Positions 8,341-17,044 are shown, counted from the first letter of the stretch. The stretch: 33,519 nt of DNA from CAZILN01 sp964540005 (GCA_964540005.1 CAZILN010000400.1:1-33519), one strand, 5' to 3'. Made by a program: numbers and translations. The notes: a model not told the origin generated them from the sequence alone.

Positions 8341-8856
8341 ATGAAGAGATTACTTTTTTCAGGATTGATCCTTTTATTAGGAGTGAGCTTCGCATATGCT
8401 CAGAAATATGCATTTGTAGATACCGAGTACATTCTGGACAGGATACCTTCCTACAACGCCGCCCAGGATAAACTGGACAAGATGTCGGATGAGTGGCAGA
8501 AGGAAATTGAGGTCATGTACGCGGAAGTGGAGAAACTGTATAATGACTACCAGGCCGAAAGGGTGCTCCTGACCGAAGAAATGAGGACCCAGCGCGAGGA
8601 AGAGATCGTTACTAAGGAGACGGAAGCCAAGGATCTTCAGAAGACATATTTCGGCCGTGAGGGCATGCTGTTCGAAAAACGCCAGGAACTGGTAAAGCCC
8701 ATCCAGGATGAAATTTACAAGGCAGTTAAAGAGATTGCGCTGGCCGGTAATTTTGCCGTGATCTTTGACACTTCTTCGGGGGCTAACATGCTGTATACCA
8801 ACCCGAAATATGACAAGTCCGACGATGTCCTTGAAAAGCTGGGATATCAGAATTAA
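8341..8856 (+). CDS. Skp/OmpH-family periplasmic chaperone (copy 1)
   Basis: This 171-residue protein has a signal peptide (residues 1-20, ending SFAYAQ) and starts its mature part with KYAFVDTEYILDRIPSY, the OmpH/Skp signature. A long charged helical coiled-coil hairpin follows (about 45-125), then the closing strand FAVIFDTSSGANMLYTNPKYD. Skp trimers hold unfolded outer-membrane proteins in the periplasm for BamA. ATG 8341 was chosen because it begins the signal peptide directly; an upstream in-frame ATG at 8239 lies inside bamA. It sits 31 nt after bamA. Confidence 0.92.
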   Translation: MKRLLFSGLILLLGVSFAYAQKYAFVDTEYILDRIPSYNAAQDKLDKMSDEWQKEIEVMYAEVEKLYNDYQAERVLLTEEMRTQREEEIVTKETEAKDLQKTYFGREGMLFEKRQELVKPIQDEIYKAVKEIALAGNFAVIFDTSSGANMLYTNPKYDKSDDVLEKLGYQN

Positions 8857-8861
8857 ATTTC

Positions 8862-8869
8862 TACATTTG
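8862..8869 (+). promoter_or_regulatory. Candidate -7 promoter box before the second OmpH gene
   Basis: TACATTTG matches TAnnTTTG and lies 37 nt upstream of the second OmpH start. No -33 element is at standard spacing. It may allow separate expression of the second chaperone. Confidence 0.4.
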
Positions 8870-8905
8870 TAAAAATTTTTTAAAGCCATAAACCTGAAGC
8901 GAACG

Positions 8906-9421
8906 ATGAAAAAGATTGCAACATTCTTGCTTTGCGGGCTGCTGGTTCTGCCTGCAACTGCTGTCCTGGGACAAACCGGGAAATTCGGACACATAAACAC
9001 CCAGGAGCTGCTGACTCAGATGCCTGAGAGCGACAGTGCCCAGGCAGAAATGCAGCGTATGCAGAACACCTATGAATTACAGTTCGAGGAGATGCAGGTG
9101 GAACTGAATAAAAAATATGAAACATACCTGAAAAACAGGGATACCTATACGGCGCTTATCCTGCAGACGAAAGAGGCTGAAATACAGGAGTTGAATTCGA
9201 GGATTGAACAGTTCCAGCAGATAGCAGGACAGGATTTGCAGCAACAGCAACAGGAGTTACTGGCACCCATACTGGAGAAAGCCAATAACGCGATCAGGGA
9301 GGTGGCTGAAGACAACAGCTTTATATACGTCTTCGATGTGGGACAGGGAAACCCGATCTATTTCTCCGAAGAGAGTGTGGACATCCTTCCCATGGTTAAG
9401 GAGAAACTGGGGATAAAATAA
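8906..9421 (+). CDS. Skp/OmpH-family periplasmic chaperone (copy 2)
   Basis: This is a second OmpH-type chaperone, also of 171 residues, divergent in sequence from copy 1. It has a signal peptide ending near AVLGQ (about 22-23), then KFGHINTQELLTQMPESDSAQ. A Gln/Glu-rich coiled-coil (about 45-130) includes the run QDLQQQQQELLAP, and the closing strand is FIYVFDVGQGNPIYFSEESVDI. Tandem ompH genes after bamA are common in Bacteroidota. It probably works with copy 1 as a holdase for outer-membrane proteins. Confidence 0.92.
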   Translation: MKKIATFLLCGLLVLPATAVLGQTGKFGHINTQELLTQMPESDSAQAEMQRMQNTYELQFEEMQVELNKKYETYLKNRDTYTALILQTKEAEIQELNSRIEQFQQIAGQDLQQQQQELLAPILEKANNAIREVAEDNSFIYVFDVGQGNPIYFSEESVDILPMVKEKLGIK

Positions 9422-9443
9422 GTATAAACATTCAACAAATTTA

Positions 9444-9477
9444 ACCCGGAACAGATTTATTCTGCCGTTTTCCGGGT
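9444..9477 (+). terminator. Stem-loop after the bamA-ompH cluster
   Basis: ACCCGGAA (9444-9451) pairs perfectly with TTCCGGGT (9470-9477), and CAG/CTG (9452-9454 and 9462-9464) extend the inner stem. No U-run follows, so this is not a classic rho-independent terminator. It could be a processing or stability element between the chaperone gene and murI. Confidence 0.4.
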
Positions 9478-9507
9478 ATTCTGCAATAACGAGCATCAGT
9501 CTTACTA

Positions 9508-10386
9508 ATGAGCATCAGCCCTTCACAAGCCATAGGATTGTTTGATTCAGGTGTCGGGGGACTGACTGTTGCTCATGCTATCAGGTCGCTGCTCCCCCGC
9601 GAGCGGCTGATCTATTTCGGCGACACCTTCCATCTTCCCTACGGGGATAAATCCAGTGATTCGGTCAAGTATTATTCTACCAGGATAAGCGATTTTCTGC
9701 TTGAAAAGGACTGCAAAGTGATCCTTATTGCCTGTAATACGGCTTCCGCCAGTGCTTACCAGGAAGTCAGGGACCATGTAGGGGACAGGGCGCTGGTTGT
9801 GAATGTGGTCGATCCTGTTGTAGAGGTGGTCGGTAGTGATTACCGGGACGGGCGTGTAGGGGTGATAGGGACAAAGGGAACCATCAACAGCCGGACCTAT
9901 CCTGAAAAACTGGCTGCACTTAATCCCGGACTCGAGGTTGTTTCGCTGGCTACGCCTTTGCTGGTCCCCATGATAGAAGAGGGATTCGTTTTTGACGATA
10001 TAAGCAATGCCATCATAAGGGCCTACCTGTCTGACCCGGTGCTGGAGGGTATATCGGGACTGATACTCGGATGCACCCATTATCCCATTATCAAACGGCA
10101 GATAGAGAAATACTACGATTTCAATGTGAAGGTAGTTGATTCTGCTGCCATTGTAGCCCGCAGCCTGCAGAAACTTCTCGAGGATAAGGGCCTGCTGAAT
10201 GCCGGGACTTCCATAGCTGATGATCCTGCTTCTGCCATGCATTCTGTTCCTGCTTCTGCCGCTGATCCTGCCCGGTCAACACAGAACCATTTTTATGTTT
10301 CAGACTACACGGACTATTTCGGGAAAATAGCCAGCTTGTTCTTCGAAGAAGACCTGGTGCTCGAACAGATAGATTTCTGGAAATAA
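9508..10386 (+). CDS. murI: Glutamate racemase
   Basis: MurI converts L-glutamate to D-glutamate for peptidoglycan without a cofactor. Both catalytic cysteines are present, Cys76 (LIACNTASA) and Cys189 (LILGCTHYP), along with IGLFDSGVGGLTV (Asp13, Ser14) and YFGDTFHLPYGDKS. At 292 residues it is somewhat longer than many family members. The extra length is a low-complexity stretch rich in Ala, Ser, Asp and Pro at about residues 232-258, encoded by an imperfect DNA repeat, just before the C-terminal helix block. It closes the envelope gene cluster. A 184-nt gap with regulatory-looking structure follows. Confidence 0.95.
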   Translation: MSISPSQAIGLFDSGVGGLTVAHAIRSLLPRERLIYFGDTFHLPYGDKSSDSVKYYSTRISDFLLEKDCKVILIACNTASASAYQEVRDHVGDRALVVNVVDPVVEVVGSDYRDGRVGVIGTKGTINSRTYPEKLAALNPGLEVVSLATPLLVPMIEEGFVFDDISNAIIRAYLSDPVLEGISGLILGCTHYPIIKRQIEKYYDFNVKVVDSAAIVARSLQKLLEDKGLLNAGTSIADDPASAMHSVPASAADPARSTQNHFYVSDYTDYFGKIASLFFEEDLVLEQIDFWK

Positions 10387-10427
10387 TACCTTATGTTTAA
10401 AAATATAAGATATTGTTAAACCAAGCT

Positions 10428-10452
10428 GTAACAAAATAACTAATTTTGTTAC
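10428..10452 (+). promoter_or_regulatory. Perfect inverted repeat overlapping a -7 promoter box upstream of korA
   Basis: GTAACAAAAT (10428-10437) and ATTTTGTTAC (10443-10452) form a perfect 10-bp inverted repeat around a 5-nt centre. The right arm overlaps TAATTTTG (10441-10448), a match to the Bacteroidota -7 box TAnnTTTG. This is the geometry of an operator occluding a promoter. Transcription would start near 10455, leaving a leader of about 115 nt before korA. Confidence 0.5.
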
Positions 10453-10502
10453 GAATACACACTGATAGCAGGTGGAGAAAAAGGCTTATCGTATTTGTTG
10501 CT

Positions 10503-10535
10503 GCATATAATCTCGGATTATGTGCAATTTTTTTT
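10503..10535 (+). terminator. Rho-independent-type terminator or attenuator in the korA leader
   Basis: GCATATAATC (10503-10512) pairs with GATTATGTGC (10516-10525) around a TCG loop, with one G-U pair, and eight Ts follow at 10528-10535. It lies 35 nt before the korA start and downstream of the candidate promoter. It may therefore end murI transcripts or act as an attenuator for korAB. Just upstream, ACGAATAC (10451-10458) can pair with GTATTTGT (10491-10498). Confidence 0.55.
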
Positions 10536-10570
10536 GTTTAAATATTTGATAATCAATTAAAAACCTAAAC

Positions 10571-12418
10571 ATGTCCAAAAAACCTAAGGTGGTTGAACTT
10601 GATGATGTTGTTGTAAAATTCGCCGGCGATTCAGGTGATGGCATGCAGCTTACCGGCTCGCAATTTTCAGACACTTCCGCATTTATAGGGAATGACCTGT
10701 CAACATTCCCCGATTATCCGTCCGAGATCAGGGCTCCCCAGGGCACTATTGCAGGGGTGTCCGGGTTCCAGGTACATATCGGTCATAAGGAAGTGCAGAC
10801 CCCCGGTGACCAGGCAGATGTACTGGTTGCCATGAATCCGGCTGCTCTCAAAGCCAATATTCCCTGGCTGAAGAGCGGGGCAACTATCATTCTTGATGTC
10901 GATAATTTTGATTCTAAAAATTATAAAAAGGCGGGATTTGTGGAGGATCCCCTGGGAGACGGAAGCCTGATGGGGTACAATGTTGTGCGGGCGCCCATAA
11001 CTTCGCTGACCCGTTCAACAGTGAGTGAATTCGGACTGGACAACCGTATGGCGGATAGGACAAAGAACCAGTTTGTAGCAGGATTGCTGTTCTGGCTGTT
11101 TAACCGGGATGTAACTCTCGGGGAGAACTTCCTGAAAAAGAAATTCAAAAAGAAACCTTTACTGGTCGATGCCAATATCAAGGTACTCAGGGAAGGATAT
11201 CATTATGCTGAAACCATAGAGGCCATGGCGACCACTTTCATGGTACTACCGGCCAGGAAGAAAAAGGGGATGTTCAGGACTATTACCGGAAACCAGGCAA
11301 CGGCCTGGGGATTGCTTGCAGCCGCCGAAAAATCCGGCAGGCCCCTGTTCCTCGGATCTTATCCCATTACACCGGCCTCGGAAATACTCCAGGAATTATC
11401 AGAACGGAAACATCTGAATGCAATAACATTTCAGGCAGAGGATGAGATCGCCGGGATATGTTCTGCCATTGGTGCCAGTTACGCCGGAAGGCTGGGGGCT
11501 ACTTCGACTTCCGGTCCCGGACTGGCTTTAAAAGGGGAGGCTATCGGGCTGGCAGTGATGACTGAATTACCGCTGGTTGTTATAAATGTGCAGCGGGGCG
11601 GACCATCGACCGGCCTGCCTACCAAAACTGAGCAAGCCGACCTTTTACAGGCACTTTACGGCAGGAGTGGTGAGAGTCCTGTCGTCGTTGTTGCCGCAAC
11701 TACCCCGGCCAACTGTTTTGACTATGCCTACATTGCAGCTAAAATAGCTATTGAGCATATGACACCGGTCATTTGTCTGACTGACGGGTACCTGGCCAAC
11801 GGCTCGGAGCTATGGCATATTCCTAAAATGGAGGATATGCCGGAAATCAAAGTGCCCCTGGTTAAAGACAATGATCCGGATTATTTCCCCTACCGAAGGA
11901 ATCCCGAAAACCTGGCCCGGTACTGGGCCTTACCCGGTCAACCCGGGTTGAGGCATAAAGTAGGGGGACTGGAAAAATCCGATGTGACAGGGGAGGTGTC
12001 ACACGACCCGATGAACCACCAGGTGATGTGCAAGCTGAGGGAAGACAAAGTTAATAAAGTGGTTGACTTTATCCCCGAACAGGAGGTAATAGGTGATGAA
12101 TCGGGAGATCTCCTGGTAATAGGATGGGGCGGTACATATGGAGCCCTGGTTTCTGCGGTGGAAGAATTACGGGCAGAAGGAAAGAGAATAAGCCTGGTAC
12201 AATTCAATTACATCAGGCCCCTGCCAAAAAATACCGGAGATATTTTCAAGAAGTTCAGGAAGAAAATTGTGTGTGAACTTAATCTCGGACAGCTTGCCAC
12301 ATACCTCAGATCCCAGGTGCCTGAACATGAGTACCTTCAATACAATAAAATACAGGGATTACCTTTCATGATAAAAGAATTAAAGAATAAGTTTAACGAA
12401 ATACTGGAGGCAAAATAA
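10571..12418 (+). CDS. korA: 2-oxoacid:ferredoxin oxidoreductase, fused gamma-alpha subunit (KorA)
   Basis: Together with KorB this enzyme interconverts a 2-oxoacid (most likely 2-oxoglutarate) plus CoA with the acyl-CoA plus CO2, using ferredoxin. The 615-residue protein has an N-terminal gamma domain (about 1-190; VVKFAGDSGDGMQLTGSQF, FPDYPSEIRAPQGTIAGVSG) fused to an alpha domain. The alpha domain is visible as GSYPITPASEILQELS, FQAEDEIAGICSAIGASYAG, TSTSGPGLALKGEAIGLA and VQRGGPSTGLPTKTEQADL. This fusion is typical of the two-subunit KorAB type of anaerobic Bacteroidota. korB follows after one base. Substrate choice between 2-oxoglutarate and branched or aryl 2-oxoacids cannot be settled from sequence alone; the neighbouring glutamate dehydrogenase supports 2-oxoglutarate. 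Confidence 0.93.
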   Translation: MSKKPKVVELDDVVVKFAGDSGDGMQLTGSQFSDTSAFIGNDLSTFPDYPSEIRAPQGTIAGVSGFQVHIGHKEVQTPGDQADVLVAMNPAALKANIPWLKSGATIILDVDNFDSKNYKKAGFVEDPLGDGSLMGYNVVRAPITSLTRSTVSEFGLDNRMADRTKNQFVAGLLFWLFNRDVTLGENFLKKKFKKKPLLVDANIKVLREGYHYAETIEAMATTFMVLPARKKKGMFRTITGNQATAWGLLAAAEKSGRPLFLGSYPITPASEILQELSERKHLNAITFQAEDEIAGICSAIGASYAGRLGATSTSGPGLALKGEAIGLAVMTELPLVVINVQRGGPSTGLPTKTEQADLLQALYGRSGESPVVVVAATTPANCFDYAYIAAKIAIEHMTPVICLTDGYLANGSELWHIPKMEDMPEIKVPLVKDNDPDYFPYRRNPENLARYWALPGQPGLRHKVGGLEKSDVTGEVSHDPMNHQVMCKLREDKVNKVVDFIPEQEVIGDESGDLLVIGWGGTYGALVSAVEELRAEGKRISLVQFNYIRPLPKNTGDIFKKFRKKIVCELNLGQLATYLRSQVPEHEYLQYNKIQGLPFMIKELKNKFNEILEAK

Positions 12419-12419
12419 T

Positions 12420-13490
12420 ATGAGCGAAGAACCGAATTTAATACAGGGCCTTACCAAGGCAGATTTCAAGCTTCCCAATCCTGTTAAATGGTGTGCCGGT
12501 TGCGGAGGTCATTCCATTTTGAATACGGTACAGGCTGCAATGCCTGAAATAGGTGTGGAAAAGGAAAATATAGTTTTTGTTTCCGGTATCGGATGCTCAT
12601 CCAGGTTCCCCTACTATATCAACACCTATGGTTTTCACAGCTTGCACGGACGCGGGGCGGCCATTGCTTCGGGGATCAAGGTGGCCCGTCCGGAACTTAG
12701 TGTCTGGCTGGCAACCGGGGATGGTGACCTGATGGCAATCGGAGGGAACCATTTCATCCATGTGGTCCGAAGGAATATTGATATCAACATCCTGCTATTC
12801 AATAACAAGATTTATGGTTTGACCAAGGGACAGTATTCACCCACCACTCCCAAGGGAACCATTACCAAGACATCTCCTGACGGTACCATAGAGAATGAAT
12901 TCAGACCCGGCGAACTGGCCATGGGGGCGCAGGGGACTTTCTTTGCGAGGGCAGTTGATACCGATCCCAAAATGATGAAGGAAATATTCATTGAAGCGGC
13001 CCGGCACAAGGGTACCTCCTGCGTTGAGATCCTTCAGAATTGTGTTATATATGCCAACCAGGTCCATTCAGAGATCACAGGTAAGGATGTAAGGGATGAC
13101 CATCAGATCTACCTTAAGCATGGAGAACCGATGATTTTCGGAAAAAACAGGGATAAGGGGCTGATAATGGTTGATTCGCATCTGAAAGTGGTGGACCTCT
13201 CACCCGGAGGAGTAACCGAAAGGGATGTGCTGGTCCATGATGCCAAGGATCCTGATGATACCCTTCACTATATGTTGTCCAGGATGGGCCTTCCGGATTT
13301 TCCAATGGCCATGGGTGTGATACGCCATTGGGACGATACGACCTATGAACGCTTATTGCATGATAAGATCACTCATGCAATGGAAAATACCAGCATAAAA
13401 ACAGTAGATGAATTGCTGAACAGCGGTAATACTTTCGAAGTAAAGGAAGATTACAAGGGCGATATCCACAGGCATACAATGAATGTATAG
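12420..13490 (+). CDS. korB: 2-oxoacid:ferredoxin oxidoreductase, beta subunit (KorB)
   Basis: This is the thiamine-diphosphate and iron-sulfur subunit paired with KorA. In its 356 residues the ThDP motif runs from GDGD (100-103) to NN (128-129). The cysteines expected to bind the single 4Fe-4S cluster are visible: Cys25 and Cys28 (WCAGCGG), Cys59 (GIGCSSR) and Cys201 (TSCVEILQNC). No separate ferredoxin-like delta subunit gene is nearby, so electrons should pass from this cluster to an external ferredoxin. It is cotranscribed with korA (1-nt spacing). Confidence 0.94.
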   Translation: MSEEPNLIQGLTKADFKLPNPVKWCAGCGGHSILNTVQAAMPEIGVEKENIVFVSGIGCSSRFPYYINTYGFHSLHGRGAAIASGIKVARPELSVWLATGDGDLMAIGGNHFIHVVRRNIDINILLFNNKIYGLTKGQYSPTTPKGTITKTSPDGTIENEFRPGELAMGAQGTFFARAVDTDPKMMKEIFIEAARHKGTSCVEILQNCVIYANQVHSEITGKDVRDDHQIYLKHGEPMIFGKNRDKGLIMVDSHLKVVDLSPGGVTERDVLVHDAKDPDDTLHYMLSRMGLPDFPMAMGVIRHWDDTTYERLLHDKITHAMENTSIKTVDELLNSGNTFEVKEDYKGDIHRHTMNV

Positions 13491-13521
13491 GACTGATCCT
13501 GCTTTCCGGTCTATTAATTTG

Positions 13522-13529
13522 TATCTTTG
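13522..13529 (+). promoter_or_regulatory. Candidate -7 promoter box upstream of the first receiver/ATP-grasp gene
   Basis: TATCTTTG matches TAnnTTTG and lies 26 nt before the ATG at 13556. No clear -33 TTG is at the usual distance. It would give the receiver/ATP-grasp pair a promoter separate from korAB. Confidence 0.45.
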
Positions 13530-13555
13530 TTATAGTTCACTCCCAGGAACCGATA

Positions 13556-16500
13556 ATGGCCGAAACTGACAAGCAGCAGGATATTCAAAAAATTATTCAT
13601 GAGCGGAAAGAGCGCCTCAAGGAGCTTGCCTGTATCAACAAGACAACCCAGATACTCAAAGAGGGGAAATTAATTGAGGAGACGCTGAAGCGGATCTGCA
13701 GCATCCTCCCCGATGCCTGGCAATATCCGGAAATTTGCGTGGCACGGATTAATTATGACGGGAATTGTTTTGTATCTGGGAATTTCAAGGAAACATGCTG
13801 GAAGCAGAGCCAGGAGTTCGAAACCATCAACAAGAAAACCGGGAGGATAGAGGTATTTTACCTTAAGAAGTGCAAAGAACTGGATGAGGGTCCCTTCCTT
13901 AAAGAAGAAAGGGATCTCATTAATAACCTGGTCCTGAATATTGCCAACTTTATCAACAGCCTGGAAGCCAGGTCCATTTTGAAAGAACCGGCGCCTGCTA
14001 TTGATGAGAAACCGGAGATCCACGAATTTAAAGAGCCAACTGACAGCGGACGGCAACTGCTGCATAAATACCTGAACAAACAGAATGCTAACAGGGATAT
14101 CTTCCACGACCTGATGCCGTTCAAGGTGAAGGAGGTCCTTCTGGTTGCCACCCTTTATGATGCCTACAGCATTGAAAAAGAGGGAAGGTTCTCGGAACAG
14201 ATCCTGGGAGAATACCACCAGCTGAGCCTGACGTCCATGCCCAGGGTGACAGGGGTATCCTCTTACGAGGAAGCAGTTGAGCAGCTGAAGTCAAGACATG
14301 TGGACCTGGTCATCCTGATGATAGGAGTGGACCGGAAGACCCCTATTCAACTGGGGAAGAAAATTAAGAAGGATTATCCCTACATACCTGTCTATGTGCT
14401 GCTGAACAACGACCGTGAGTTGGGCGAGTTCAAGGCAGGATTTAAAATACTGGATATCATCGACAAGGTCTTTGTGTGGAACGGCGATTCGAAGATATTC
14501 TTTGCCATGGTCAAACATCTGGAGGATAAGGTGAACGTGGAAACCGATACCAGGAAGGGACTGGTGAAAGTGATCCTGCTGGTGGAAGATTCTGAAAAGT
14601 ACTATTCCCGGTACCTGCCGATGTTATATGATAATGTGCTGCAGCAAACCCGGCGCCTTATAGAAGATGTGAGTACGGATGATCTTTACAAGGTCCTGAG
14701 ACTGAGGGCTCGCCCCAAGATACTGCTGAGTTCCAGCTTTGAGGAAGCCGTCGACATATTCGATCAGTACAAGAACGACCTGTTGTGCCTCATCACCGAT
14801 GTAAGTTTTGAACGTAAGGGTAAACTTGATGATAATGCCGGATTCGAACTGGTCAGGCTGGTCAGGGAACGGGTACATGGACTTCCCACTGTGATCCAGT
14901 CCTCGGAGACCAGCAACTCCCATAAGGCCTTTGAACTGAAATCCGTTTTCATAAATAAAAACTCTGATACCCTTGCACAGGACGTTGATGGTTTTATAAA
15001 ACACCACCTGGGTTTCGGGAATTTCGTATATAAGGATTCCGCCGGCAAGACGCTGGCCGTGGCCCATACTTTGAAGGAGTTTGAGGATCTTATGGATACC
15101 ATTCCTGTCGAATCATTGGTCTATCACGGTAATCGAAACCATTTCTCCCTGTGGCTGATGGCACGGGGCGAGATCAAGATCGCCAAGATGATACATCCCA
15201 TCAAGGTGTCTGACTTTGAAGATCCCCTGGAGTTCAGAGACTACCTGAGATTTGTCATTCGCAAGTACCGCAACGAGACCAATATAGGCAAGGTCATCAA
15301 TTTTGAGGAAACAGCCATCCTGGATGAGACCAATATAGTCAGCCTTGGCACAGGGGCGCTGGGAGGCAAGGGACGCGGACTTGCCTTTATCAATACGCTG
15401 ATTTACAACATGAATCTCGGGGAGATCATTCCTTCCATAAATATCCGGACCCCGGTCACCATGGTTATAGGTACGGATGAGTTCGATATTTTCATGGAAA
15501 GGAACCAGTTGCATGAGATCGTCCATGGCGGTGAGGATTATGACAGTATTAAGGAAAGATTCATGGAAGGCAGCCTGTCTTACAACCTGGAAAAAAGGCT
15601 GAAGGCATTGCTGAAGCTGATCAAAAAACCCATTGCTGTGCGTTCGTCCAGCCTGCTCGAGGACAGCATGTCCCAACCTTTTTCAGGGATATTTTCCACT
15701 TTCCTCCTGCCGAATAACCATCCTGATTTCAACAAGCGCCTGCAGCAGACCATGGATGCTGTCAAACTGGTTTACGCATCCATATATTCAGATCATGCCC
15801 GGGGCTATTTTGAAGCCATCAGTTACAAGATGGATGAGGAAAAGATGGGGGTGGTCATACAGGAGGTAGTAGGAAACCGGTTTGAAGAGTACTTTTACCC
15901 GCACATAAGCGGTACGGCCCAATCCTATAATTACTATCCCGTGTCCCATATGAAACCTGAAGACGGGTATGCCGTGGCTGCAGTGGGACTTGGACAGTAT
16001 GTGGTTCAGGGAGAGAAAGCTTACCGCTTCTCTCCAAAGTACCCCTCCCTGGTTCACAGCACACCGGATGACCTGGTGAAGACCTCCCAGGTCCAGTTCT
16101 ATGCAATTGATCTGAAGAAAAATGATCCCGACCTGCTCAAAGATGGCCAGGAGGCCGGCCTGACCAGGCTGGATATTGCGGAAGCTGAAAAACATGGTGT
16201 ACTCAAGCATTGTGCTTCGGTATATGATCCTGATAATGACCGGATTGTATCGGGACTCGAAAATGCGGGTCCGCGTGTGGTGAACTTTGCAGATATACTC
16301 AATTACGATTATATCCCCCTGGCCAGGGCCATTGACCTGATACTGGGAGTGGTCAAGGAAGCGCTAGGTACGGCTGCGGAAATAGAATATGCGGTTGACC
16401 TGAACAGGGATGAAAAGGGGAATGTATCCTTCTACCTGTTGCAGATCAAACCCCTTGTGGGAAGCAGCGATGACTTTCATATTGAGATGGAAAGTGTGGA

Positions 16501-17020
16501 TAAGGAAAGAGTGGTGCTGTTCGCAGAGAAGAGCATGGGGAACGGCAGGATAGAGAACATCCGGGATGTGATCTTTGTGGATAATGAGAGTTTCGACAGG
16601 ACCAGGACCAAAGAGATCATCCCCGAAATCGAGGCCATGAATGCAGAGATGGCCCGGCAGGGCCTTAATTATGTATTGATAGGTCCGGGACGCTGGGGTA
16701 CCCGGGACCGGTTCATAGGCATACCGGTTACCTGGCCACAGATATCAAGGGCCAGGGTGATCGTGGAGATCAGCCCGAAGGACCTCCCGCTTGATGCATC
16801 CCTGGGGTCCCATTTTTTTCATAATGTAACCACTATGAATGTGGGATATTTCTCCGTTCTGGACGGTTCGGAAAAAGACAGGATTGACTGGGATATACTG
16901 AACATGCAGGAACTTGTAAAAAAGACCGGCTACCTCAGGCACGTAAGGTTTGAAAAGCCGCTGAACATTATCATGGACGGTGAAAAACGGCTTTCCATCA
17001 TTACCTGGAACAAGCATTAA
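13556..17020 (+). CDS. GAF-like / pseudo-receiver / receiver / PEP-synthase-type ATP-grasp protein (copy 1)
   Basis: This 1154-residue protein is often labelled PEP/pyruvate-binding or PEP synthase, but it is not a complete one. Visible in order: a GAF-like region (about 20-140); a degenerate receiver (about 190-325) without the acidic pocket; a second receiver (about 335-485) with Glu344/Asp345, phospho-acceptor Asp415, Ser449/450 and Lys468; and a PPDK/PPS N-terminal ATP-grasp domain (about 595-970). The ATP-grasp motifs are GGKGRG (603-608), AVRSSS with LEDS (694-704), VIQEVV (767-772) and LLQIKP (961-966). A C-terminal module (about 980-1154) has GPGRWG (1043-1048) and GSHFFHN (1084-1090). 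I find neither the GGxTSHAA-type phosphohistidine domain nor the PEP-binding barrel, so it cannot make PEP alone. It probably transfers phosphate from ATP to an unknown acceptor under receiver control (inference). A paralogue follows after 24 nt. Confidence 0.8.
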   Translation: MAETDKQQDIQKIIHERKERLKELACINKTTQILKEGKLIEETLKRICSILPDAWQYPEICVARINYDGNCFVSGNFKETCWKQSQEFETINKKTGRIEVFYLKKCKELDEGPFLKEERDLINNLVLNIANFINSLEARSILKEPAPAIDEKPEIHEFKEPTDSGRQLLHKYLNKQNANRDIFHDLMPFKVKEVLLVATLYDAYSIEKEGRFSEQILGEYHQLSLTSMPRVTGVSSYEEAVEQLKSRHVDLVILMIGVDRKTPIQLGKKIKKDYPYIPVYVLLNNDRELGEFKAGFKILDIIDKVFVWNGDSKIFFAMVKHLEDKVNVETDTRKGLVKVILLVEDSEKYYSRYLPMLYDNVLQQTRRLIEDVSTDDLYKVLRLRARPKILLSSSFEEAVDIFDQYKNDLLCLITDVSFERKGKLDDNAGFELVRLVRERVHGLPTVIQSSETSNSHKAFELKSVFINKNSDTLAQDVDGFIKHHLGFGNFVYKDSAGKTLAVAHTLKEFEDLMDTIPVESLVYHGNRNHFSLWLMARGEIKIAKMIHPIKVSDFEDPLEFRDYLRFVIRKYRNETNIGKVINFEETAILDETNIVSLGTGALGGKGRGLAFINTLIYNMNLGEIIPSINIRTPVTMVIGTDEFDIFMERNQLHEIVHGGEDYDSIKERFMEGSLSYNLEKRLKALLKLIKKPIAVRSSSLLEDSMSQPFSGIFSTFLLPNNHPDFNKRLQQTMDAVKLVYASIYSDHARGYFEAISYKMDEEKMGVVIQEVVGNRFEEYFYPHISGTAQSYNYYPVSHMKPEDGYAVAAVGLGQYVVQGEKAYRFSPKYPSLVHSTPDDLVKTSQVQFYAIDLKKNDPDLLKDGQEAGLTRLDIAEAEKHGVLKHCASVYDPDNDRIVSGLENAGPRVVNFADILNYDYIPLARAIDLILGVVKEALGTAAEIEYAVDLNRDEKGNVSFYLLQIKPLVGSSDDFHIEMESVDKERVVLFAEKSMGNGRIENIRDVIFVDNESFDRTRTKEIIPEIEAMNAEMARQGLNYVLIGPGRWGTRDRFIGIPVTWPQISRARVIVEISPKDLPLDASLGSHFFHNVTTMNVGYFSVLDGSEKDRIDWDILNMQELVKKTGYLRHVRFEKPLNIIMDGEKRLSIITWNKH

Positions 17021-17044
17021 TTATAAGATCGAATACATATTACA

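Noticed and set aside
9491..9518. GAGCATCAG direct repeat around the murI start
   Set aside because: Only two 9-nt copies, one of them coding; no wider structure supports a function.
13556..17020. Calling the large ATP-grasp protein a phosphoenolpyruvate synthase
   Set aside because: Only the N-terminal ATP-binding domain is recognisable; the phosphohistidine and PEP-binding domains are not seen.
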